From assembly GCF_000739575.1 (NCBI RefSeq), contig NZ_BBJO01000026.1:1-47184 (forward strand): a stretch of DNA of 47,184 nucleotides, written 5' to 3'. The notes beneath the pieces were generated by a model. The model had not been told where the DNA came from. It ran no database searches and saw only the letters and a list, made by a program, of their open reading frames with translations. This DNA comes from Halobellus rufus. Lineage in GTDB: Archaea > Halobacteriota > Halobacteria > Halobacteriales > Haloferacaceae. The translations under genes were made by a program, and so were the position numbers. Positions 16,327 to 24,027 of the stretch are shown here, piece after piece (positions within the stretch are counted from its first letter, which is position 1; each line of letters begins with the position of its first letter).

Positions 16327-18045
16327 TCACGAATCCGCAGCGGGAAGCGAGAATATCACCGTCGTCGCTCGCGCGTCGACGTCGGCGTCGGCGGTCGACG
16401 GGTCGATCGACTCCGGGTCGGCGTCGACCGTCGAGCCGTCGGACAGATCGCCGAACGAGAGCGTCCCGCCGTTCTCGGTCACGCACCAGTACGCCAGCCA
16501 GAGACCGAGCCCTTCGGCGTGCTGGAGGGGCGTCTCGGACCCCGCAGAGAGCGTCTCTCGCTCGACTTCCGGGATTCCGGGACCGTCCGATCCGATCCGA
16601 ACGACGACGGCGTCATCGCGCTCTTCGAGCGTGATGTCGATCGCGGTCGTCCCGGTCTGGGAGGCGAGCAGTTCGATGATCTCCTCCGCCGCCGTCGCGA
16701 GCGCACCGGCGTCGGTGAGTTTCGCCTCCGCGTGGTCGCTGCCGTCGAGCGAGAACGTCGTGTTCGGGTGTGTCCCCCGCGCCTGGTGGACGACGCCCGC
16801 GACGATCGCGGTCGCGTCGTGGACGCTGGGCGTCAGGATGTGCGAGTCGTCGAGTTCCGACACCTTTCGCGCCTTGTCGCTGACGGTGAGTAGGTCCTCC
16901 GTGCGATCGAGAATCGAGTTCGCGGCTTTGTTCGCGTCGACCGCCGAGCCCGTGGCGACCATCTCGGCGTAGCCGCGCACGACGTTCATGTCGTTTCGGA
17001 GATTGTGTCTGAGCACCCGGTTCGCAACTTCCAAGCGCTGTTCGTAGCGGTGCCGCCCGGTGACGTCCCGCAGCGCCAGCGCGTAGCCGATCCGGTCGCC
17101 GCGCTCGTCGGTCAGCTCCGCGATCCGGATGTCGTACGCCAGGTCGTTCTCGTCGACGACGGTGGTGCCGTGCAGTTGCTCGAACGGCGTGTCGGGGAAG
17201 ATCTCGTCGATTCGGCGTCCGACCTCCGGCGCGGGATCGAGGATCCGGCGGGCGATGTCGTCGATCTCGACGACGAACCGGTCCGCGTCGAGCACGACGA
17301 GTCCGTCACCCATCGCCTGCAGCGCCTGACGGCGGGCGATCGGGACCCGTTCGAGCAGGTCGTACTGGTAGAGCCCGAGCACCAGCAGCACGCCGGTGAT
17401 CGAGAACGTGAACGGCGTCAGATCGAGGTTTCCGACCGGGCTCGCACCGAACATGAACGCGACGTTCGAGAGGAACGGCGGGAGCGGAGCGACGAGCAAC
17501 ACGAGCACCTGCTTCCAGTAGACGAGCGACCAGCGGATGCCGACGAGGAGGATGATCCCCATCCCGATCACGACGGCAGCGTACGCGAGAAGCAGGTGCC
17601 CGTAGTAGAGCGGCCCGAAAGCGAGTTCGATGGCCGATCCGGACGAGGCGGTCACGCCCTCGGGGACGGTCCAGACGAGTTCGTGCAGCGGATTCGTCGC
17701 GATCGCGACGGCCATCGCGAGCGGTTCCAGTGCGAAAAGCGCCGCACGTCGCGGGGTGAGCCACTCGCGCCGACTGACGTACTGGACGACGAACACCAGC
17801 CAGAGGAACGGTGCCGCAGTCGAGATCGCGAACGTGAGTTCCCACCAGAACACCTGCGCGGCGACGACGTCGTAGCCGATCTGTATCGAGTACGTGAGCG
17901 CGGAGAGGCCGACGACGCCGAGCATCACGGTGATTTCGGGCCCGCAGCGGGACTCCCAGTTCCACACCCCCACGAGCGTCAACACCGCGTAGACGAGGAG
18001 CGTCCCGAACCCGATCGCAGAGGTCGCAGTGAGTTCCCACGCCAT
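16327..18045 (-). CDS. 7TM-receptor histidine kinase with degenerate N-box
   Basis: The 572-residue protein has seven N-terminal membrane helices (about residues 5-230, the histidine-kinase N-terminal 7TM module), a PAS-like domain (about 240-335) and a kinase core. The H-box is NRVLRHNLRNDMNVVRGY with His347. G1 (DGPGIP, about 488) and G2 (GLGLWLAYW) are present. The N-box, however, reads AAEEIIELLASQTG and lacks the asparagine that normally holds Mg-ATP. Activity may be altered, so it could be a sensor without full kinase function. No response regulator lies beside it. Confidence 0.85.
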   Translation of the reverse strand: MAWELTATSAIGFGTLLVYAVLTLVGVWNWESRCGPEITVMLGVVGLSALTYSIQIGYDVVAAQVFWWELTFAISTAAPFLWLVFVVQYVSRREWLTPRRAALFALEPLAMAVAIATNPLHELVWTVPEGVTASSGSAIELAFGPLYYGHLLLAYAAVVIGMGIILLVGIRWSLVYWKQVLVLLVAPLPPFLSNVAFMFGASPVGNLDLTPFTFSITGVLLVLGLYQYDLLERVPIARRQALQAMGDGLVVLDADRFVVEIDDIARRILDPAPEVGRRIDEIFPDTPFEQLHGTTVVDENDLAYDIRIAELTDERGDRIGYALALRDVTGRHRYEQRLEVANRVLRHNLRNDMNVVRGYAEMVATGSAVDANKAANSILDRTEDLLTVSDKARKVSELDDSHILTPSVHDATAIVAGVVHQARGTHPNTTFSLDGSDHAEAKLTDAGALATAAEEIIELLASQTGTTAIDITLEERDDAVVVRIGSDGPGIPEVERETLSAGSETPLQHAEGLGLWLAYWCVTENGGTLSFGDLSDGSTVDADPESIDPSTADADVDARATTVIFSLPAADS

Positions 18046-18254
18046 AGGAAGACAGGTCGTCTTGTCTCGATGGGATACTCATACATCAAACCACCAGTCG
18101 AAGGCGGCCCGCAATCGATCGACGACGGAGGATCGAACGGCCGAGTCGGCCAGTTATTGTCGGTCGACAGACATAAAACCGTACGGGAGCGTTCGGTCGA
18201 CGCCGCGAGCGAACGTTTATTCTCCTCGCGGAGAGTTGAGAGCGCAGACGCCGA

Positions 18255-18950
18255 ATGAGCGAGATACGGGAGACCGCGTCGACCGGACCGTTCGACGCGG
18301 CGACGGCGGGGTCGACGTCGACGGATAGGCGGATGCTCGGATGGCTGGGGGTGAATCTGGTCGTGTTCGGGCACGTCGTCCTCTTCGAGACGCCGCTGTG
18401 GCTCACGTACGCGTACAACGGCCTGTTGTACGCGATCGGGATCTGGGTCGCCTTCCGGTCCCCCGCCGTCCGCGACGTCTTCCTCCTCGGGAGCGTCGCC
18501 GGCGTGCTGGAGGTGGGCGTCGACGCCTTCCTCGTCTCGACCGGGTCGCTCGTCTACCCCGACACCCTGCCGATGCTCGTGGGATCGCCGCTGTACATGC
18601 CGATCTCGTGGGCGCTCGTGATCACCTACTTCGGCTATCTCGGTCGCCGCCTCGACGAGCGGTACGGCCCGCTCGCCGCGACGGTCGGGCCGTCGATCGC
18701 CGCGATGGTTCTCATCGGGTTCTTCGAACACGGCGCGCACTTCGCCGGGATCTGGTGGTACGAGTTCGCCCCGCTGGCGATGCTCGGCACCGTCCCCGCG
18801 TTCATCGTCGTCGGAGAGGGTATCATGTTCGCCGCGCTGCACTGGCTGGTCCGACTCCGCCGACCCCTCCTCGGCGGCGTCGCGTTCGCGGCGGTGATCT
18901 CCGTCAGCTACGTCGGGACGTACACGCTGTTCGCCGCGATCGGTGGCTGA
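18255..18950 (+). CDS. Unrecognised integral membrane protein
   Basis: This 231-residue protein has a polar 25-residue N-terminus and about seven membrane helices. Charged and aromatic residues in the loops include EVGVDAFLVSTGSLVYPD, FFEHGAHFAGIWWYEFAP and VGEGIMFAALHW. These buried Asp, Glu and His residues suggest binding of an ion, cofactor or hydrophobic ligand, but I do not recognise the family. It is transcribed divergently from the 7TM kinase; the 209-nt gap includes an AT-rich box (ACGTTTATTC) about 40 nt before the ATG. Confidence 0.65.
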   Translation: MSEIRETASTGPFDAATAGSTSTDRRMLGWLGVNLVVFGHVVLFETPLWLTYAYNGLLYAIGIWVAFRSPAVRDVFLLGSVAGVLEVGVDAFLVSTGSLVYPDTLPMLVGSPLYMPISWALVITYFGYLGRRLDERYGPLAATVGPSIAAMVLIGFFEHGAHFAGIWWYEFAPLAMLGTVPAFIVVGEGIMFAALHWLVRLRRPLLGGVAFAAVISVSYVGTYTLFAAIGG

Positions 18951-18999
18951 TCAGGCCCTCAGATCGACGTCGATCGGCCGCGCCGACGCTGCCCGCGGG

Positions 19000-19557
19000 T
19001 CACACCGCCGAGACGACGACCGTCGCCGTCGTCGACTCCGCGGGGGAGACGACGCGGATCCGGAACGCGGCCGCGATCGGCGTGGTCTCGCCCACCCGCT
19101 CCTGAACGACGACGCCGTCGATCGCGCGGCAGGGGCCGAACGCCCGCCCGGGCCCGGCGGGGCAGTTGCTCTCACGCCACTCGCCTGCGGCCGCCTCGTC
19201 GAACGCGACGACGAGCGAGCGATCGCCCTCGGCGTAGACGGCTTCCAGTCGGCCACTGTCGGCGTCGACGCCGTCGCGGACCCGTTGGACGACGGCGTCG
19301 CGCGCGCCCCACGAGGAATCGCGTTCGGCGTTCGCTTCCTCGCGAACGGCCGCGCGGAACGACGATCCGAGGCTGCGCTCGACGTCCTCGACCGCGACGA
19401 CGTCCACCGATCCCGCGCCGGTCCTGTCGCCGTCGTACCCGAGTTGGGCGTACGCGAGCGTCATCGTCAGGAACGCGACGGCGACGACCGCGGCGGCGAC
19501 GAGGACGACCTGCGCGCGGTCGGTCCGTGCCGCGTCGAGAGTGGTCTCGTCACTCAC
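19000..19557 (-). CDS. Pilin-like exported protein 5 of the pil operon
   Basis: The 185-residue protein starts at a GTG overlapping the upstream TGA (GTGA). The N-terminus reads ARTDRAQVVLVAAAVVAVA: a basic residue, Ala, then Gln before a hydrophobic helix, as in archaeal prepilin (class III) signal peptides cut after RA. The C-terminal part is acidic with a CPAGPGRAFGPC loop that could form a disulfide. I believe it belongs to the haloarchaeal DUF726x pilin-associated group, but I am unsure of the number. It is the last gene of the seven-gene unit. Confidence 0.7.
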   Translation of the reverse strand: MSDETTLDAARTDRAQVVLVAAAVVAVAFLTMTLAYAQLGYDGDRTGAGSVDVVAVEDVERSLGSSFRAAVREEANAERDSSWGARDAVVQRVRDGVDADSGRLEAVYAEGDRSLVVAFDEAAAGEWRESNCPAGPGRAFGPCRAIDGVVVQERVGETTPIAAAFRIRVVSPAESTTATVVVSAV

Positions 19558-20003
19558 ACGTACCACACCCGGAGCGTGACGGTGCAGTGCGCCGTCGGCA
19601 GCGACGCCTCGCCGCTCGGGACGCCGTCGGGCCGCGGCGGGCCCACGTCGCCGTGCGGGGTCTCGATCCGGCCGAACACCCCCACCGGAAGCGAGTCGTC
19701 GAGTCGATCGGCGAGCGCCTCGCGCTCGGCCGCGAACGACTCGGGCGACCGGCAGGCGGTGGTGAGTCGGCTGTGACCGTCGCCCGCTGGGGGCTCCGCG
19801 TCGAGCACCGCGAGGGCGTCGCCCGCGACTCGGTCCAGTTCCGCGGCCGACTGCGTCGCGTCCGCGGGGACCCAGACGAACCCCGCGACGACCGAGAGAA
19901 TCAGCAGCGCCCCGACGGTCGCCTCGATCAGCGACGTCGCGAGCTGCGCGCGCTCGCCTCGCGAGCGGGGCGAGCGATCCGCGCGGGGACGCCGCTCACG
20001 CAC
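19554..20003 (-). CDS. Pilin-like exported protein 4 of the pil operon
   Basis: The 149-residue protein has an Arg-rich start and the motif SRGERAQLATSLIEATVGALLI: RA-Q followed by a hydrophobic helix with a Glu near position 8 of the mature end. Glu at this region resembles the conserved Glu5 of type IV pilins. Two cysteines (TACRSPESF and TAHCTVTL) may pair outside the cell. The GTG start overlaps the upstream gene by 8 nt. Part of the same operon; minor-pilin role is inferred from motif and context. Confidence 0.7.
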   Translation of the reverse strand: MRERRPRADRSPRSRGERAQLATSLIEATVGALLILSVVAGFVWVPADATQSAAELDRVAGDALAVLDAEPPAGDGHSRLTTACRSPESFAAEREALADRLDDSLPVGVFGRIETPHGDVGPPRPDGVPSGEASLPTAHCTVTLRVWYV

Positions 20004-20712
20004 CGACGGTCACCGCCAGTCGCTCCGCGCTCGCGTTTCGAGCGGTCCACTCGAGGGTCGCCGTTCCGGAACCGAAGCCGCTGGAGTCGAACGCGATCCG
20101 GAGTGGGTACTGCCGCGGGACGGCGACCGCGTACCGGCCGTCGAGACCGGCGGGGTCGTGGAGCACGATCCGCCCGCCCGCGCTGACAGTCGTCACGCGC
20201 CGCGTCTCGGTCGGGTCGACCTCGACCGTCAGCCGACCGTCGTGGTCGTCGACGACGACCTCTCGCGTCTCTCCTAAGTCGACGCGCTCTCCTCGCCGGA
20301 CGGTCCGCGTCACCAGCACGCGACGCTCGACGAGCACGGACTCGCTGCCGTCGCCGACGTTCCCCCGCTCGACGAGCACGTCGTCGCCGAGCGCGACGCG
20401 GACCGGTCGGTCCCGAATCGGGGGGACCGCCGCGTCGAGGGCAGGTGCGGAGAGGTTCGAGACGGCCGCGCGCCGGAGGTCGTTCGCCCCGCGCGTGTGG
20501 CTCGCGCTGGCGTCGACGAGGTGGTCAGCGAGCGCGCCGGCCGCGTGGGCGGTCGCGGGCTGACGGTCCGCATCCGACAGCGCGTCGTTCGCGAGCGCGC
20601 CCCCGGCGACCGTCACGGACGCCACGACGAGGACGGCCACGGCGAAGCCGACCAGGTTCGCCTGCGCGCGAGCGTCAGAGGAGGCGGCCCGCCCGATGCA
20701 GGCCGGGATCAC
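19996..20712 (-). CDS. Pilin-like exported protein 3 of the pil operon
   Basis: The 238-residue protein has the N-terminal motif SDARAQANLVGFAVAVLVVA, again RA-Q before a single hydrophobic helix, followed by a long beta-rich acidic domain. Its GTG start overlaps the stop of the gene before it (GTGA), so translation is coupled. The mature part has no recognised enzymatic motif. A structural or minor pilin function is likely. Confidence 0.7.
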   Translation of the reverse strand: MIPACIGRAASSDARAQANLVGFAVAVLVVASVTVAGGALANDALSDADRQPATAHAAGALADHLVDASASHTRGANDLRRAAVSNLSAPALDAAVPPIRDRPVRVALGDDVLVERGNVGDGSESVLVERRVLVTRTVRRGERVDLGETREVVVDDHDGRLTVEVDPTETRRVTTVSAGGRIVLHDPAGLDGRYAVAVPRQYPLRIAFDSSGFGSGTATLEWTARNASAERLAVTVGA

Positions 20713-21281
20713 GGCGTCGCCTCCGGCGGATCCGCCGAACCCCCGTCCACCTCGTCGTCGTCACCATCGACGAGCACCACGACGATACCTCCGCCGTCGC
20801 CGTCGACGAGGATTCGCGACGGCGACGCGCTGGAGACCGATCCCTCGACCGTCGCCGCGGACGGGACCGCGAGCCGGACCCGTCCGCCGATCCCCGCGTC
20901 GGGGTGAACGAGCGTCAGCGTCGATGCCGCACCCGTCGATCCCGCGACGATCCGATAGGGGTCGCCGCGGATCGCCGCCGGGAGCCGAAGCGTGACCCGG
21001 CGTTCGACGTCGACGAGGCCCCCGGTTGCGGCGGGATCGGCTGGATCGACGACGTCGCCGTCGGGTGTGGCTGCCTCCGTCCGCTCCGCTGCGGCGACGA
21101 GCGCCCGGTCGCCGAGTTCGCTCCCGACCGCGCCGCGGTACTCGGGCGCGAGGCCGCCGAACAGCGTCGCCGTCAGCAGCGCGACGAACAGCACGCCGAC
21201 GCCGAGTTCGAGCGTCTTGCCGACGACCGGCGAGAGGCCGCGGTCGTGGCGCTTCGCCGATCGCCGATCGGGTCGACTCAT
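20709..21281 (-). CDS. Pilin-like exported protein 2 of the pil operon
   Basis: The 190-residue protein begins with a basic stretch and the motif HDRGLSPVVGKTLELGVGV: RG followed by LSPVVG and a hydrophobic helix. This is close to the start of many haloarchaeal type IV pilins (RAVSPVIG-like), so it may be the most pilin-like of the five. The mature part ends in a polyacidic stretch with GGGIVVVLVDGDDDE. ATGA overlap with the upstream gene; coupled translation. Confidence 0.72.
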   Translation of the reverse strand: MSRPDRRSAKRHDRGLSPVVGKTLELGVGVLFVALLTATLFGGLAPEYRGAVGSELGDRALVAAAERTEAATPDGDVVDPADPAATGGLVDVERRVTLRLPAAIRGDPYRIVAGSTGAASTLTLVHPDAGIGGRVRLAVPSAATVEGSVSSASPSRILVDGDGGGIVVVLVDGDDDEVDGGSADPPEATP

Positions 21282-22024
21282 CGCCCCACCGCCACGTCGA
21301 GTCGGACGTCGTGGACGACGAGGTGGACCTCGCGCTCGCCATCGAACGACGCCACGACGCTCGGCACGCCGTCGCCGTCGAAGTCGCGCCGGGTCGTGGT
21401 CGCGCCGCGCTCGCGGAAGTGACGTTCCCAGACGGCCGGCGTGGCCGTCTCGACGCCGACGCGGTACTCCGCCGCCGGGAGGCGCTGCCGCTCGGTCTCG
21501 GCGTCGCTCCGGAGCGTCACCGCGAGGCGGTGGTCGCCGGTGGAGACCCCGTCGGCCCCGCTGGCGTTCAGGAGCGGGACGCCGACGTACAGCGCCCCCT
21601 CGGCGGGGGCGATCCGACTCGGGCCGACGATTCGACTGCCGCGCTCGTCGCTCCGGACGACCGCGCCAGCGAAGCCGGTGACGCGGTGCTCGCCGTCGGC
21701 GTAGGTGATCGCTCCCGCGTGGCCCGCCCAGACGACGCCGTCGCCGTCGAGGAGCCGGACCGTCCGGTTGACCACCGCGACCGTCCCGCTCGCCAGTTCG
21801 ACGGTCGTCTCGCGTTCGCCCCCGCCGGGCTGGAGCGCGGTGTCGAAGTCGGCGCTCACGCGTGTCGCGGCCGCTGAGGCGGCCCCGTCTTCGACGATCG
21901 AGCCGGCGGTCGCAGTCAGCCCCCCGACCGCGAGGACGGTGAGGCCGAGGAGGATCGCGACGCCGACGACCGCGGTCTGTGCGCGGTCGGTCGCGGAGCC
22001 CGCGGGATCGGCTCTCCCGGTCAT
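21278..22024 (-). CDS. Pilin-like exported protein 1 of the pil operon
   Basis: The 248-residue protein starts at the ATG at 22024, which overlaps the pilC stop (ATGA). It carries ATDRAQTAVVGVAILLGLTV, an RA-Q prepilin-type motif, then a beta-rich ectodomain of about 210 residues with no recognised domain. It resembles the larger surface-exposed pilin-like proteins found beside haloarchaeal PilB-PilC pairs. The long upstream extension of the reading frame overlaps pilC and is not credible. Confidence 0.7.
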   Translation of the reverse strand: MTGRADPAGSATDRAQTAVVGVAILLGLTVLAVGGLTATAGSIVEDGAASAAATRVSADFDTALQPGGGERETTVELASGTVAVVNRTVRLLDGDGVVWAGHAGAITYADGEHRVTGFAGAVVRSDERGSRIVGPSRIAPAEGALYVGVPLLNASGADGVSTGDHRLAVTLRSDAETERQRLPAAEYRVGVETATPAVWERHFRERGATTTRRDFDGDGVPSVVASFDGEREVHLVVHDVRLDVAVGR

Positions 22025-24027
22025 ACCAGTCCCATCCCCGCGAAGACGACGTGACAGACCGCGACGAGACAGCCCGAGTGCAACAGCGCCTCGTACTGCC
22101 CGCGGCTGGCGACGCCCGCGAACCACCCGGAGGCGAGCATCGTCGCCTGCGTCGTCACGTAGACGCGGTACTGGTCGCGCGCGAGGTCGATCGCGCCGGG
22201 GTCGACCGCGACGCCGGAGAGCTCCGACATCGTCGCCAGCCGGTCGAACCCCGCGAAGACGTTGGCGCTCGTCGCGGCGCTGATGCCGATGACGAGCAGC
22301 GCCGTCGTCCACCCGACGGCGACGTAGACCAGCATCCCCGAGCGGAGCGCCCGCTTCTCGTGATAGAGGCGTCCGACCTCGCCCTGCAGCGTCTCGAAGA
22401 CGACGGCGGTGTCGCTGCCCGCGTCGAGCGCGCCGATCACGAGTCCGACGGTCTGCTCGGCCATCGGCGTCCCGACGCGGTCGACGAACCGGTCCAGCGC
22501 CGCGGTCCGGAGGTCGGTCTCGATATCCTCCGTCGGCGTCGTGAGCTGAAGGTTGAGCGCGAGGTCCGCCACGTCGGGGTTCAGCGCGCCGAGATCGACG
22601 TCGCGTGCGACGTGATCGACCGCCGCCGAGAAGGGCCGCCCGAGGTTGACGTGCCCGGAGACGGCGTGGACGAAGTCCTTCAGTTCGTGGTCCTTCGCGT
22701 CGTCGAGGCGGGCGCGGCGGACCGCGATCAGCCCGATCGGGATCGAGAACCCGACGTAGCCGACGAGCAGGGCCACGACCGTGTCGACGCCGAGACTCAC
22801 CGAGGCGACGAACCCGGCGATGCCGATGGGTGCGAACGCCGCGGCCGCGCTCGCGGGGTTCCGCGTCGCGGTCCGGAGCGTTCCGAGCGCGCTCGCCGGT
22901 CGGCGGTAGACGACCGACTGGTCGGGCGGGCGGAGCCGCGAGACCAGCGCCGCGGTCGCGAGCCCGACTGCGAGGATGAATCCGGCGCTCCCGTAGACGG
23001 TGAGCGCGCGGAGCGTCACCGACCCCAGCGGCGTCTCGACCGGCGCGGAGAGTCCCGGCGAGATGATGCTCATCACCGTGAGGACGATCACGAGCAGCGC
23101 CGGGAGGACGAGCAGGACGACGAACAGCTCCGCCAGGAGTTCCAGAAAGCCCGCCGCGCGCTGTCGGTCCCGGTCCTGCTGGTGCCGCAGCATCCGGCTC
23201 TCCATCGAGAGGTACTCGCGGAGGGAGTCCGAACCTTGGTCGGCGTGCTCGCGGAACTTCAGGAGGAACGGCGCGAGGCTGTCCTGCGCGGGCGTGTCTC
23301 GGGCGACGCGTCGCAGCCCTTCGTCGATGTTCCCGGTCATCGCGGCGGTGTTGAGGGCCTTACGGAGCGCGACGGCCGTCTCTCCGTAGGCGTCGGTGTC
23401 GGCGACGCGTCGGAGCATCGCCCGTCGGCCGTCGCTGCCCGAGGCGAGGACGTTCAGGTAGCGGACCGCGCTCGGCAGCGTCCGTCCGATGTTGGCGCGG
23501 CGCGCGGCCGCGAGCCAGCGGAGGTAGCGCCCGCCGGCGTAGATCACGCCGAGGTGGACGCCGACCGCGAGGAGCAGCGCGACCGCGCCGCCCAGCAGGG
23601 TGAGTCGTCGCCCCGAGAGGGAGACCGAGTCGGCGACTGCGACGCCGCCCCCGACGTCCCGACCGCCGATCCGGGCGACGCGTTCGAGGACCGTCGCCAG
23701 CGCGGACTCGACGACGCCCGCCGGGAGGAACACGCCGAGCGCGACGACGGCGGCGGCGACGAGCGACGCGAGCACGAGGGAGATCGCATACAGTCGGGCG
23801 ACGTAGAGGTCGAAGGCGACCGCGAGATTGGTACCGCGGTAGGCGCGTCGGTCGCGCTCGTGTCGGCGGGCGTCCGCGCGGCTGGCGAAGAGCGCGTACG
23901 CGGCGCGGTCGAGCGGGCCGAGCGAGCGCTCGCCGTGGGAGGGATCGGGCGCGTCCGGTCTCCGGCTCGTCGTCGACGAACGCGTCGCTCCCGGCCCCGC
24001 GGGCTCCGCGGCGTCCGCGCCGCTCAC
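22021..24027 (-). CDS. pilC: Type IV pilus/secretion platform membrane protein, PilC/TadC family
   Basis: This 668-residue protein is the polytopic platform on which the ATPase acts to build a pilus. It holds two T2SSF-type repeats, each a cytoplasmic helical bundle flanked by membrane helices (hydrophobic groups near residues 60-100, 130-165, 280-330, 360-385, 400-440 and 590-660). Motifs such as GSDSLREYLSMESRM and AGSDTAVVFETLQGEVGRLY mark the cytoplasmic domains. A GTG start overlaps the pilB stop (GTGA). The pairing with pilB and five pilin-like genes defines the system; which of the several haloarchaeal PilB-PilC sets it is cannot be told here. Confidence 0.88.
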   Translation of the reverse strand: MSGADAAEPAGPGATRSSTTSRRPDAPDPSHGERSLGPLDRAAYALFASRADARRHERDRRAYRGTNLAVAFDLYVARLYAISLVLASLVAAAVVALGVFLPAGVVESALATVLERVARIGGRDVGGGVAVADSVSLSGRRLTLLGGAVALLLAVGVHLGVIYAGGRYLRWLAAARRANIGRTLPSAVRYLNVLASGSDGRRAMLRRVADTDAYGETAVALRKALNTAAMTGNIDEGLRRVARDTPAQDSLAPFLLKFREHADQGSDSLREYLSMESRMLRHQQDRDRQRAAGFLELLAELFVVLLVLPALLVIVLTVMSIISPGLSAPVETPLGSVTLRALTVYGSAGFILAVGLATAALVSRLRPPDQSVVYRRPASALGTLRTATRNPASAAAAFAPIGIAGFVASVSLGVDTVVALLVGYVGFSIPIGLIAVRRARLDDAKDHELKDFVHAVSGHVNLGRPFSAAVDHVARDVDLGALNPDVADLALNLQLTTPTEDIETDLRTAALDRFVDRVGTPMAEQTVGLVIGALDAGSDTAVVFETLQGEVGRLYHEKRALRSGMLVYVAVGWTTALLVIGISAATSANVFAGFDRLATMSELSGVAVDPGAIDLARDQYRVYVTTQATMLASGWFAGVASRGQYEALLHSGCLVAVCHVVFAGMGLV

